A program made the translations under genes and the position numbers. This document shows positions 33,828-43,104 of a DNA stretch of 64,000 nt, one piece after another. The notes beneath the pieces were generated by a model, which worked only from the letters and a program-made list of their open reading frames with translations, was not told the origin of the DNA and searched no databases. The DNA comes from Geodermatophilus sp. DSM 44513 (GTDB lineage Bacteria; Actinomycetota; Actinomycetes; Mycobacteriales; Geodermatophilaceae): positions 3,906,001 to 3,970,000 of the forward strand of contig NZ_CP135963.1 in assembly GCF_032460525.1 (NCBI RefSeq). Reading direction: 5' to 3'. Position 1 is the first letter of the stretch. Each line of letters starts with the position of its first letter.

Positions 33828-35009
33828 TCACGTTCGGTGGGGGCGGGTACGAGCTCCGGCCGCCGCGGTCCAGGGACCCACGGCGAAGGCCTCCACGGCC
33901 CCCTCGTCGAGCTCGAAGCCGAGGCCCGGCCGGGCGCTCACCACCACGTGACCGTCGGCCGCGACCATCCGCGTCTCCGGGGTGAGCAGCCGCTCGAAGT
34001 TGTAGATGTCCTTCTCGGGCGTGAAGTGCTCCACCGCCGTGCAGTTGCTGCTCGCGGCGGCCAGGTGGGCGTGCAGATTGGCGTGCCAGTGCGGCGCCAC
34101 CGGCACGGCGAAGACCTCAGCGGCGCGTACCACGCGCACGTATTCGGTGACACCGCCCAACACGCCGGCGTCGGGCTGCAGCAGGTCAGCCGCTCCGCGG
34201 GCGAGCATCTCCCGGAACTCCCAGCGGGTCTGCGCGATCTCCCCCGTGGCGATCGGCGTGTCGGAGCGCTGCCGCAGCGACGCGTGCCCGGCCAGGTCGT
34301 CGGCGGGGAGCGGCTCCTCGAACCACCACAGCCCCGCGTCACCCGCGGCCCGTTCGAAGGCCCGCAGCGCCGTCAGCGCCTCGGCCGGTGTCCGGTAGCC
34401 GTTGTTCGCGTCCAGGGCGAGACGACCGTCGGGCCCCATGGCCTCGACGGCCGCGGCCACCCGGCTGGCGTCCTCGCGCACGGGCAGACCACCCACCTTG
34501 ATCTTGTGATCGCGGAATCCCTGGTCGCGGTCGCGGGTGATCTCGTCGATGACGGCATCGGTCCACGTGCCACTGCCGGGCTTGTAGTAGCCACCCGACG
34601 CGTACGCCGGCACAGGTCCGGTCCGCCCCCCGAGCAGCACGGCCAGCGGGACGCCGGCCCGCTTGGCAGCCAGGTCCCACAGCGCGATGTCCACCGCCGA
34701 CATGGCCCGCACCACGCCACCCCGGCGACCGACGAGGAGCGTCTCCTGGTACATCCGCTCCCACAGCCCCACGATGTCGCCGGCGTCGGCACCGACGACG
34801 ACCGGGGCGAGCAACTCGTCCACCACCCCGGCCAGCAGGCCGCCGCCGCTCGTGCCGGCGTAGGCGTAGCCGATGCCCACGTCGGCGCAGTCGCCGCGCC
34901 GCACGCGCACCAGGACGTAGTCGCGCTTGTCCAGCAGCCGGGTGGAGATCCGCGTCGGTTCCTCCACCGGCACGCGGACGGCGCGCGCCTCCAGCGTGGT
35001 CACCGTCAT
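33828..35009 (-). CDS. Enolase-superfamily (mandelate racemase/muconate lactonising type) enzyme
   Basis: A 393-residue enolase-superfamily member, likely an acid-sugar dehydratase or alpha-hydroxyacid racemase. Metal and catalytic residues are visible: K-x-K in RDHKIKVGG near residue 165, first metal Asp in LALDANNGY near 200, Glu in WWFEEPL near 228, Glu in ATGEIAQTRWEFRE near 255, and His in VPVAPHWHANLHAHLAAA near 308. This set matches the mandelate racemase subgroup. Its ATG overlaps the LarA-like gene stop (ATGA). Confidence 0.88.
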   Translation of the reverse strand: MTVTTLEARAVRVPVEEPTRISTRLLDKRDYVLVRVRRGDCADVGIGYAYAGTSGGGLLAGVVDELLAPVVVGADAGDIVGLWERMYQETLLVGRRGGVVRAMSAVDIALWDLAAKRAGVPLAVLLGGRTGPVPAYASGGYYKPGSGTWTDAVIDEITRDRDQGFRDHKIKVGGLPVREDASRVAAAVEAMGPDGRLALDANNGYRTPAEALTALRAFERAAGDAGLWWFEEPLPADDLAGHASLRQRSDTPIATGEIAQTRWEFREMLARGAADLLQPDAGVLGGVTEYVRVVRAAEVFAVPVAPHWHANLHAHLAAASSNCTAVEHFTPEKDIYNFERLLTPETRMVAADGHVVVSARPGLGFELDEGAVEAFAVGPWTAAAGARTRPHRT

Positions 35010-36373
35010 CTCGCGCCCTGCGGGCTGGCCGGGGCGACCGGCCACCCGGTCACCGCGCCGTCGGCAGAGAAGTCCCAGGCCGCCCCGTCGGCCGTGTCGA
35101 CGGGCTCATAGTGCTCAGCACACTCCTGCAGCAGGCACGGGGAGACCATCAGCTCATCGAGGTGCACGGTGCTTCGTATCCGCGCCATCCGTACCTCCGT
35201 CGTGTCGGCCAGCCCAGCAGTGAGGACCGCAGCGTGGATCGCGTCGCGGTCGGTCGCCAGGACGATGGGCAGCTGGGCGCGCTGCACCCCTTGCAGCCCC
35301 GCGGTCATGGCGTTGGCGTAGGTCGCGGCCAGGTCGACGCGCTCGAGCGCCCGCGACGGCGCGAAGTCGGCGAGGCCGATGCCCACCGCGTTGCCGCCGG
35401 ACCCCGGGCTGACGTCGAGGACGACGACGTTGGTCACCTGCAGGCCCGGGGGCTCGGGCATCCCCCGCACCATCCGTCGCCCCAGCACGTTGGTGTCCAT
35501 GCCAGTACCGGAGATCTCCTTGCCCATCAGATCGACGACCAGCACGTCCAGGCGGCCGAAGGGCAACCGGGCCTCCAGCGACCGGGCCACCTCCAGGAGC
35601 TCGGCCTCCTGATCGCCGCCGATGCCCGCCGGCTGCAGCAGCTCGATGCGGTGCACCGACTTGTGCGCGTCCTCGACGACAGCCAGCCCGCCCAACAGCG
35701 GCAGGGCGCCCTTGAGCAGTCCGCCCGCGGTCAGGATCCGTGCCTCCAGGTGCGCGGGCCCGCGGCGGTGGAGCTCCTCGGCTCCGCGCTGTTTTCCCAA
35801 CCCGATGGCGAGCATCTTGGCCAGTCCGCTCTCGACCCGGCCGGAGAAGGAGGTGTGGCTCTTGAGCCGGTTGACCAGCAGGACGTGGTCCGCCGCGGCG
35901 GCCTGCCGGTCGACGTGCACCTCGACCCCGTCCGCGGCGCCGACCACGAGGGTCTCCATGGCAGCACGCACCGGCGCGCCGACGGACTCCTCGGTGATCC
36001 CGAGCCCCGCCAGGACCTGCTGCTGCCCCGCCGGCGTCGCGCCGCCGTGCGAGCCCATCGCCGGCACGATGAACGGCTCGCCCCCGGCCTCACGCAGCGC
36101 CGAGACGCACGACTGCACGATCGTCTGGATGCCCGCGATGCCCCGGCTGCCGACGGCGAGGGCGATCGAGTCCCCCGGCCGGACCAGCGCGCACGCCGGT
36201 CCCAGGGCAGCTCGGGTCATGGCCGGCAGATCGACCGCCGGCGTCGCCCGGTCGACTCGCCTCACCCGCACCAGCGGCGGCAGGTCCACGTCCCCGTGCA
36301 CGATGTCGGCCAACGCCAGTGCGGGGAGGCGGGGCCGGCCGTCCACCGGCTCCCCGTTCGTCGTGTCCGTCAC
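35006..36373 (-). CDS. LarA-like (DUF2088) racemase/epimerase homologue
   Basis: A 455-residue member of the lactate racemase LarA superfamily, which uses a nickel-pincer cofactor to invert alpha-hydroxy acids. Family-like blocks: IALAVGSRGIAGIQTIVQSC near residue 70, FIVPAMGSHGGATPAGQ near 100, HVLLVNRLKSHTSFSGRVESG near 162. Homologues act on lactate, malate, sugar acids and other hydroxy acids; this substrate is unknown. No larB, larC or larE cofactor genes are in the window. The GTG start lies 13 nt after the dehydratase stop. Confidence 0.82.
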   Translation of the reverse strand: MTDTTNGEPVDGRPRLPALALADIVHGDVDLPPLVRVRRVDRATPAVDLPAMTRAALGPACALVRPGDSIALAVGSRGIAGIQTIVQSCVSALREAGGEPFIVPAMGSHGGATPAGQQQVLAGLGITEESVGAPVRAAMETLVVGAADGVEVHVDRQAAAADHVLLVNRLKSHTSFSGRVESGLAKMLAIGLGKQRGAEELHRRGPAHLEARILTAGGLLKGALPLLGGLAVVEDAHKSVHRIELLQPAGIGGDQEAELLEVARSLEARLPFGRLDVLVVDLMGKEISGTGMDTNVLGRRMVRGMPEPPGLQVTNVVVLDVSPGSGGNAVGIGLADFAPSRALERVDLAATYANAMTAGLQGVQRAQLPIVLATDRDAIHAAVLTAGLADTTEVRMARIRSTVHLDELMVSPCLLQECAEHYEPVDTADGAAWDFSADGAVTGWPVAPASPQGAR

Positions 36374-36386
36374 GTCCGCCCGCCGG

Positions 36387-38075
36387 TCACATGAACCGCA
36401 GGTCGGCGCCCTGGCTGGCGGACAGCACCGTCTCCGCGTACAACCGCCGCCATCCGCGCTCCGGGACCGGCCAGGGCGACAGCAGGCTGCGCCGCCGGGA
36501 CAGCTCGTCCTCGTCGACCAGCAGGTCGATGCGTCGCCCGGGCACGTCCACGCTGATCAGGTCGCCGTCGCGGACGAGCGCCAGCGGGCCGCCGACCGCG
36601 CTCTCGGGGGTGCAGTGCAGCACCACCGTGCCGTACGACGTCCCGCTCATCCGGGCGTCCGAGACGCGCACCATGTCCGTGACCCCCGCGCTGGCGAGCT
36701 TGCGCGGGATGGGGAGGGAACCGGCCTCGGGCATGCCGGCGCCCACGGGCCCGGAGCCGCGCAGGACGAGTACGTGATCTGCGGTGACGTCGAGGTCGGG
36801 TGAGTCGAGCCGCTCGGCGGCGTCCTCCGGGGACTCGAACACCAGCGCCGGACCAGTGTGCCGGAGCAGCGACGCGGTGGCCGCGGACGCCTTGATGACC
36901 GCACCCTCAGGCGCCAGCGTGCCGGTCAGCACGGCGAGCGCGCCGACCTCGCCCAACGGCTGGTCGAGCGTCCGGATGGTCGTCTGCCAGCCGGCCGGCG
37001 GGTGGACGTCGGCCAGGAGTTCCCCCAGGCTGCGCCCGGCGACGCCGACGTGACCGGTGTCGAGCAGGCCCGCCAGGGCCCGCAGCAGGGTCGGCAGGCC
37101 ACCGGCCCGATGGAAGTCCTCCATGTAGCCCTGCCCCGACGGCTTGAGGTCGAGCAGGAGGGGGACCCGTCTCGAGACCTCGTCGAAGTCCCGGAGGGTG
37201 AGCTCGACCCCGGCGCGGCGGGCGATGGCCAGCAGGTGCACGACGGCATTGGTCGACCCGCCCACCGCACCCAGGACGGTGAGTGCGTTCAGGAAGGCCG
37301 GCCGGGTCATCACCTCCCGTGGGACCACCGGCTCGCGCGCCAGCTCGGCCGCCCGCCGTCCGGTTGCCACGGCGTGCCGGAGGCGGTCGCCGGTCGGGGA
37401 GGGCGGAGTCGCCCCGCCGGGCAGCATCATGCCCAGCGTCTCGGCCATGCAGGCCATCGTCGAGGCGGTGCCCATGACCATGCACGTGCCCGACGTGGTG
37501 GCCAGCGCCCCCTCGACCCGCCCGATCTGCTCGGTGTCCAACTCCCCGGAGCGGTGCCGCGCCCACATCCTCCGACAGTCGGTGCAAGCCCCCAGCCGCT
37601 GGCCCTCGTAGGTGTTTGTGATCATCGGTCCGACCACCTCGACGAGGGCCGGGACGTCGCTGTTGGCAGCGGCCATGAGTTGGGCGGGGACCGTCTTGTC
37701 ACAGCCCCCGACGAGGACGACGGCGTCCATCGGCTGGGCGCGGATCAGCTCCTCGGTCTCCATCGCCAACAGGTTCCGGAACAGCATCGACGTCGGGGTG
37801 AGGAAGGTCTCGCCGAGGCTCATCGTGGGGAAGACCATCGGCAACCCGCCGCCCTGGAGGACCCCTCGCTTGACGTGCGCGATGATCTCCGGGACCGCAC
37901 GGTGGCAGGGGTTGTAGTCCGACGCGAGGTCGGCGATCCCGATCAGCGGCCGGTCGAGGTCGTCCGCGTCGAAGCCGGCCCCGGCGAGGAACGCCCCGCG
38001 CAGGAATCGGCTGAATCCCACGTCACCGTAGGAGGTCACTCCCCGCATCGGTCCGCGGGCAGGTGGCTGGGTCAT
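36387..38075 (-). CDS. IlvD/Edd family dehydratase, probably sugar-acid specific
   Basis: A 562-residue Fe-S dehydratase that removes water from a 2,3-dihydroxy or sugar acid to give a 2-keto acid. Fe-S ligand cysteines are visible: NPCHR (C57), GGCDKT (C125), SGTCMVMGTASTMACM (C198). The C-terminal block VSDARMSGTSYGTVVLHCTPES near residue 470 carries the catalytic Ser. Surroundings favour a sugar acid over dihydroxyisovalerate. ATG 38075 is the first start; 44 nt separates it from livF, so it is in the same transcript. Confidence 0.9.
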   Translation of the reverse strand: MTQPPARGPMRGVTSYGDVGFSRFLRGAFLAGAGFDADDLDRPLIGIADLASDYNPCHRAVPEIIAHVKRGVLQGGGLPMVFPTMSLGETFLTPTSMLFRNLLAMETEELIRAQPMDAVVLVGGCDKTVPAQLMAAANSDVPALVEVVGPMITNTYEGQRLGACTDCRRMWARHRSGELDTEQIGRVEGALATTSGTCMVMGTASTMACMAETLGMMLPGGATPPSPTGDRLRHAVATGRRAAELAREPVVPREVMTRPAFLNALTVLGAVGGSTNAVVHLLAIARRAGVELTLRDFDEVSRRVPLLLDLKPSGQGYMEDFHRAGGLPTLLRALAGLLDTGHVGVAGRSLGELLADVHPPAGWQTTIRTLDQPLGEVGALAVLTGTLAPEGAVIKASAATASLLRHTGPALVFESPEDAAERLDSPDLDVTADHVLVLRGSGPVGAGMPEAGSLPIPRKLASAGVTDMVRVSDARMSGTSYGTVVLHCTPESAVGGPLALVRDGDLISVDVPGRRIDLLVDEDELSRRRSLLSPWPVPERGWRRLYAETVLSASQGADLRFM

Positions 38076-38119
38076 CGTCGGTCCCGGTGTCGGAGGGGAG
38101 GAGGTCTCGGGCCGGCCGT

Positions 38120-38866
38120 TCAGAACAGGTTCCACCACACCTCCCGCTGGGCGGCCTGCTCGCCGGTCTCCTCGAGCACGATGGAGCCGTTGCGGAGCAC
38201 GTAGACCCGGTCGGCGACGCGAGTCACCGCGGGGACGTTCTGCTCCACCACCAGCACGCTCATCCCGCGCGCCCGGGCCAGGTCGCGGATGGTGCTGAAG
38301 GTCTTCAGCACCACGGCCGGCGAGATGCCGAGCGAGGGCTCGTCGAGCAGCATCAACCGCGGGCGCGCCATCAGCGCGATGCCCAGGGACAACTGCCGCT
38401 GCTGGCCACCGGAGAACTTCCCCGCCAGGTCCCGCTGCCGATCGGCGAGCACCGGGAAGAGCTCGAAGACCTCGTCCATCCGCCGCCCGATGTCCGCGCG
38501 GTTGCGCACGGCGTGCGCCCCCAACTCGAGGTTCTGCCGCACGGTGAGGTCCCGGAAGATGGGCTTCTCCGCCGGCGTGAAGGACATCCCGCGCCGCACG
38601 GTGTCCACGTTGGAGCTCTTGGCCAGCGACTGGCCGGCGAAGACCACCTCGCCGCTGCGCGGCGGCACCAGCCGGAACAGGCACTTGAGCAGGGTGGTCT
38701 TCCCCGCGCCGTTGTGCCCGAGCACGCCCACCACCTCGCCGGGGTGGACCCGCAGGCTCACCTCCGACAGCACCTGGGTCTTGCCGTACCCCGCAGTGAT
38801 CCCCTCCGCCGTCAGCAGCGGCCGGCTGTCGCTGTGCAGCACGACGTCCTCCCTGTCCTGGCTCAC
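38120..38866 (-). CDS. livF: Branched-chain-type ABC transporter ATPase (LivF)
   Basis: A 248-residue ATP-binding subunit. Walker A GVLGHNGAGKTTLLK near residue 49, signature KFSGGQQRQLSLG near 150, Walker B PRLMLLDEPSLGISP near 170, and switch His replaced by Gln in LVVEQNV as usual for LivF. It pairs with the LivG half of the fusion upstream. GTG start overlaps that gene (GTGA). Confidence 0.93.
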   Translation of the reverse strand: MSQDREDVVLHSDSRPLLTAEGITAGYGKTQVLSEVSLRVHPGEVVGVLGHNGAGKTTLLKCLFRLVPPRSGEVVFAGQSLAKSSNVDTVRRGMSFTPAEKPIFRDLTVRQNLELGAHAVRNRADIGRRMDEVFELFPVLADRQRDLAGKFSGGQQRQLSLGIALMARPRLMLLDEPSLGISPAVVLKTFSTIRDLARARGMSVLVVEQNVPAVTRVADRVYVLRNGSIVLEETGEQAAQREVWWNLF

Positions 38867-40635
38867 GTGCCGAAGTAGAGGTCGGCGAGCTCTCGACGCT
38901 GCATCAACTCGGCCACCGAGCCCTCCGCGACGACCGCCCCCTGGTCGAGGAAGACCGCCCGGTCAGCCAGGCGCTGCACGAAGTGCACGCTGTGCTCGAC
39001 CAGGCAGACGGTGTGGCCCAGGTCCCGGAGCCGGCCGATCCCCTCCACCACGCGGTCGACGCTGGCCGGGTCGACGCCGCTGGTCGGCTCGTCCAGCAGC
39101 AGCACGTTGCAGTCGGTGGCCAGCAGCCGGGCGATGGCCACCAGTTTCTGGTCGCCGTAGGACAGGTCACCGGCCAGCACCTCGGCCTTCTCCGCGATCC
39201 CGAGTAGGGCGAGGCAGTCCAGCGCCTTCTCCCGCGTCTGGGCCTCCCGCCTGCGGACGGCCCGCGGACGGAGGGCCAGTTGCGCGACGTGCTCACCCAG
39301 TTGACCGGGGACGGCCATCGCGACGTTCTGCAGCGCGGTGAGCCGCTGGGGCAGGCGGACGTCCTGGAACGACCGTGCCAGCCCCTTGCGTACGAGCCCG
39401 TGCGCAGGGTTGCCGGTGACGTCCTCCCCCCGCAGGAAGACACGTCCCGAGTCGATCGGGATGGTGCCGGTGATCATGTTGAAGATGGTGGTCTTGCCGG
39501 CACCGTTCGGGCCGATGAGGGCGGTGACCTGGCCCGCGGGCAGGGCGAAGCTCGCACCGTTCACCGCCGTCAGCCCCCCGAAGCTCTTCCGCAGGTCGAC
39601 GACCTCCACGATGGCGTCCGACCGCTCCGGTGGGTCCTCGCCGACCTGCGCCAGACGTTCCAGCGCCTCCTCCGGCGTCCGGTGCACGATCGGGCTGCGC
39701 CGCTGGCGGCGGAACAGCCGACTGACGCCGGCGCCCTCGGGCAGCAGGCCCTCGGGCCGCAGCCGCATCATGAGGATCAGTGCGACGCCGTAGATCACCG
39801 CCTGCCACGGGATGGCCTCGTCCCCGATGAACTCACGCAGCGCCGGGGTCAACAACCCGAGCACCACCGCCGCCACCACGGTCCCGGTGATGTTGCCCGC
39901 ACCGCCCAGCACGACGACCGAGATGATCAGGATCGACAGGTCGAGCGTGTAGTTCCCCGGCACCACCGAGCCGTAGTAGAAGGCGGCCAAGGCCCCGACC
40001 GCGCCCGCCAGGGCGGCACTGATGCCGAAGGCCAACAGTTCCGGGACGACGGGGTTCTTCCCCACGCTGGAGACCGCGGAGTCGTACTCGCGGATGCCCT
40101 TGAGCAGGCGCCCGAAGGGTGACTCGCCCAGCCGCCAGCAGATGGCCACGACGATCACCGTGGCCAGCAGCATGAGCCAGAACATCCGCTGCGGAGTGAG
40201 GAAAGAGATGCCGAACAGCTCGATCGGCGGGATGCCCGACAGGCCATAGGGCCCACCGGTTACCCAGTCGAGCACACCCATGAGCTGGTTGGCGACCAAC
40301 TGGAAGGCCAGGGTGAGCAGGATGAGGTACTCACCGCGGACCAGTCGGACCGCCGGCAGGGAGATGAGCAGGGCGCCCAGGAAGGCGACCACGGTCGCGG
40401 CCGCCAGGGCTGGCAACCAGCTCCAGCCGGCGCCCGAGACCACCGCCGCAAAACCGCTGGAGGCGGTGGGGTCGGCCGGCGGCAGCGTCAGCCGGGCAGC
40501 GGTGAAGCCGCCGATCCCGAAGAGGATGGCGTGCGCCATAGAGATGCGCCCGGTGTACCCGACGAGCAGGTTGAGGGACACCCCGAGCATGACGTAGATC
40601 AGTACCGAGATACCGATGTCGGCGGCGTAGCTCAT
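38863..40635 (-). CDS. Fused LivM permease - LivG ATPase
   Basis: A single 590-residue polypeptide: residues 1-310 are a LivM-like permease (GVSLNLLVGYTGRISMAHA, GIREYDSAVSSVGKNP), joined by a linker (HRTPEEALERLAQVGEDPPE) to a LivG ATPase (about 340-590) with Walker A ALIGPNGAGKTTIFN, signature DLSYGDQKLVAIA and Walker B VLLLDEPTSGVDP. The start overlaps the livH stop (TGATG). The frame is uninterrupted, so the fusion is genuine rather than a missed stop. Confidence 0.92.
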   Translation of the reverse strand: MSYAADIGISVLIYVMLGVSLNLLVGYTGRISMAHAILFGIGGFTAARLTLPPADPTASSGFAAVVSGAGWSWLPALAAATVVAFLGALLISLPAVRLVRGEYLILLTLAFQLVANQLMGVLDWVTGGPYGLSGIPPIELFGISFLTPQRMFWLMLLATVIVVAICWRLGESPFGRLLKGIREYDSAVSSVGKNPVVPELLAFGISAALAGAVGALAAFYYGSVVPGNYTLDLSILIISVVVLGGAGNITGTVVAAVVLGLLTPALREFIGDEAIPWQAVIYGVALILMMRLRPEGLLPEGAGVSRLFRRQRRSPIVHRTPEEALERLAQVGEDPPERSDAIVEVVDLRKSFGGLTAVNGASFALPAGQVTALIGPNGAGKTTIFNMITGTIPIDSGRVFLRGEDVTGNPAHGLVRKGLARSFQDVRLPQRLTALQNVAMAVPGQLGEHVAQLALRPRAVRRREAQTREKALDCLALLGIAEKAEVLAGDLSYGDQKLVAIARLLATDCNVLLLDEPTSGVDPASVDRVVEGIGRLRDLGHTVCLVEHSVHFVQRLADRAVFLDQGAVVAEGSVAELMQRRELADLYFGT

Positions 40636-41510
40636 CAGACCGCTTCCCTCCCGAGGAGGCCCTGCGGCCTGACCAGCAACACGAGGAACATGGCGCCGAA
40701 GACGACCACCGGGCCGTAGTCGACCTCGAGGAAGAGCGCGCTCCAGCTGCTGACCAGGCCGAGGACCAGTCCGCCGAGAGCGGCACCGGGCAACGAGCCG
40801 ATGCCGCCGAGGAAGGCCGCGATGAACGCCGTCAGGACCGGCGCCAGCCCCATCGTGGGGGTGGCGACGCCGCGCAGCGTGAACAGCAGACCGGCGACCG
40901 ACACCAGCAGGGACCCGATGCCGAAGACCAGCAGGTAGACCGCCTTGCGGTCGATCCCGACCGCGGAGGCCATCGTCGGGTTGGTGCGCATCGCGGTGAT
41001 GGATCGGCCGAGACGGGTCCGGTCGATGAACAGCACCACGACGGCGACCAGCACCAGGGACACCGCCACGGTCAGCAGGTCGTGCCGGGACACCGTCACC
41101 GCACCCAGCTCGTACGTCGGGTTGGTGAAGCCGGGCAACGCTCTGTTCTCCGGGCCGAACACGATCTGCAGCAGGTTGGGGAACGCCACGCTGATGCCCA
41201 GGGACACCAGGAAGATGGACAGCAGCGTGGCGTTCCGCCCCACCATCGGGCGGTAGGCGAGGATCTCGATCGCCGCTCCGGCGACGGTGCCCACCGCCAG
41301 GCCGAGGAGGCAAGCCGGCACGAGCCCCAGCCCGAGGCGCTCGGCCGCCCACACCGCGGTGTAGGCGGCCGCTGCGTAGGGGACCGCGTGCGCCAGGTGG
41401 AAGATCTTCGTCGTCGCGTAGATGACGCCGAAGCTCACTCCCAGCAGGGCATACGTCATCCCCACGACGATCCCGGACACCGTGAGCTGTGCCAGCAGAT
41501 CCAGACTCAT
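40635..41510 (-). CDS. livH: Branched-chain-type ABC permease (LivH)
   Basis: A 291-residue permease with about eight helices: VVGMTYALLGVSFGVIYATTKIFHLAHA at residues 15-42, the cytoplasmic coupling motif TRLGRSITAMRTNPTMASAVGID near 170, and GGIGSLPGAALGGLVLGLV near 240. It forms the channel with the LivM half of the fusion. Substrate class of Liv systems extends beyond amino acids to aromatic and organic acids. Confidence 0.93.
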   Translation of the reverse strand: MSLDLLAQLTVSGIVVGMTYALLGVSFGVIYATTKIFHLAHAVPYAAAAYTAVWAAERLGLGLVPACLLGLAVGTVAGAAIEILAYRPMVGRNATLLSIFLVSLGISVAFPNLLQIVFGPENRALPGFTNPTYELGAVTVSRHDLLTVAVSLVLVAVVVLFIDRTRLGRSITAMRTNPTMASAVGIDRKAVYLLVFGIGSLLVSVAGLLFTLRGVATPTMGLAPVLTAFIAAFLGGIGSLPGAALGGLVLGLVSSWSALFLEVDYGPVVVFGAMFLVLLVRPQGLLGREAV

Positions 41511-41537
41511 GCCTGCCTTCCTCCTGCCCTCGGCGCC

Positions 41538-42902
41538 CTACTCCTTGACGAGCGCGCTGCGCGGGTCGGCGCCGTCGTCGACCTTGGTGATGGCCTGCAG
41601 CTGGACCGGCTTGCCGCCCTCGACCTGGAACACGGCCATCGGCTTAGAGATGGTGTGCTCCTGCACGTCGAACTCGACCCGGCCCACCTCGTCGGCGCTG
41701 CCGCCGTAGAGCGACGGGAAGGTCGGGTCGTCGATCAGCGCCTGCTCGAGCTGCTCGGTGTCCATCGGGTCGCCCCCGTCGGCGATCACCCGGCGAACCA
41801 GCTCCCAGGTCCAGAAGACCTGCTCGTAGTAGTTGGCGCCGTAGTACTCCGGGTCCTCGCCGTAGGCCTCCCGGTACCCCTCGACGAAGATCTTGTTCCA
41901 GGGGTTGGGGTTGTTGACGTCGTAGTAGTCGGTCGCGAAGTTGTAGGTGTCGTAGGTCTCGCCGGCCACCGCCGCGGCCTGGTCGGTGAACTCGATGCCC
42001 ATCACCGGCACGGTCACGTTGGCCTCGCGCAGCTGCTTGACCAGGTAGCCGACGTCGTCACCGAAGCTGTAGGTGACGATGGCGTCCGGCGTTGCGGACT
42101 TGACCCGGGCGACGACGGACCGGAAGTCCGTGGCACCGACGTCGTGCTGCTCGCTGGCCACGACCTCCCCGCCGGTGAGCTGGGTCCAGACCCGCGGTGC
42201 GATCTCGGTGCGACCCAGCACCCCGTTCTCCTGGGTGCCGACGATCGCCAGTCGCTTGGCATCGGGGTAGTTCTCGTTGAGCCAGGCGAGCATGCCCGGC
42301 GTCGGGTCGTCGCCGAAGATCATGCGGGTCTGGTACAGGAAGGGCTTGCCCACCTGTCCCGGGCTGGACCCGCCGCCGTTGAACGACAGCAGCTTGTTCT
42401 GCTCGATGAGCGGGACGATGGCCTCGCTGGGTGCGCCGTACGACGTCTGGAGGATCTTGATCCCGTTGCGGGAGGTCATCTCCCGGACACCGCTGAGCGC
42501 GGCCGGGACGTCCCCGCTCTTGTGGTCGGCGATGTTGATCTGGTAGTCGAAGCCCTCGGCAGCGTTGATCTGCGCCGCCGCGAGCTTGGCCCCCGAGCTC
42601 ATGACCTCGCCGAAGAACGAGCCCTGACCCGTCATGGCCAGCAGCATCCCGGCCGGCATGGTGACGTCGGAGCCGGCCTCGGTGCCACCGGGGCCGAAGA
42701 TCTCCTGGATGCCCTCGGCGGCGCCGGAGGCGACGCTGGGCGCGGCGGCGTCTCCGCCCCCGCCCGACGCTTCCGAGCCACAGCCGGCGATGACGGCCGC
42801 CAGAGCGGCAACCCCCAGCGCCGACGTGGCACGACGACTGCGACGACGAAAACTGAGGAGCGGCGCCGGGCCTGACGCTGACGTGGAACGGAGTTCTGTC
42901 AC
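41538..42902 (-). CDS. ABC transporter substrate-binding lipoprotein (Liv type)
   Basis: A 454-residue type I periplasmic-binding-fold protein. The N-terminal signal has RRRSRRATSALGVAALAAVIAGC, lipobox VIAGC, so it is a membrane-anchored lipoprotein. The Leu/Ile/Val-binding fold follows (MPAGMLLAMTGQGSFFGEVMSSG, AIVPLIEQNKLLSFNGGGS, NYYEQVFWTWELVRR). GTG 42902 has AGGAG at 8 nt. The gap upstream (42903-43104) holds a small CGGGGC/GCCCCG hairpin and may be a processing site that boosts binding-protein expression. Confidence 0.9.
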   Translation of the reverse strand: MTELRSTSASGPAPLLSFRRRSRRATSALGVAALAAVIAGCGSEASGGGGDAAAPSVASGAAEGIQEIFGPGGTEAGSDVTMPAGMLLAMTGQGSFFGEVMSSGAKLAAAQINAAEGFDYQINIADHKSGDVPAALSGVREMTSRNGIKILQTSYGAPSEAIVPLIEQNKLLSFNGGGSSPGQVGKPFLYQTRMIFGDDPTPGMLAWLNENYPDAKRLAIVGTQENGVLGRTEIAPRVWTQLTGGEVVASEQHDVGATDFRSVVARVKSATPDAIVTYSFGDDVGYLVKQLREANVTVPVMGIEFTDQAAAVAGETYDTYNFATDYYDVNNPNPWNKIFVEGYREAYGEDPEYYGANYYEQVFWTWELVRRVIADGGDPMDTEQLEQALIDDPTFPSLYGGSADEVGRVEFDVQEHTISKPMAVFQVEGGKPVQLQAITKVDDGADPRSALVKE

Positions 42903-43104
42903 TTCGCTTTCTCCTGACTGGGTACAGAGGTCGCGGACCGACCCGTTTGGAAGGGCGTGCACGTCGCGGATCCGCACGTGGCGGCCCGGCTTCCACCTGC
43001 GCCCTGTCGGGGCGTCAGCCCCGTGCAGGTCCCCCGCAGGTCTCACCCACCTGGGAGACCAGGTGTCGTCCGTCGCGGGACGCGGTCCCGCTGCTCTGCG
43101 GCCC

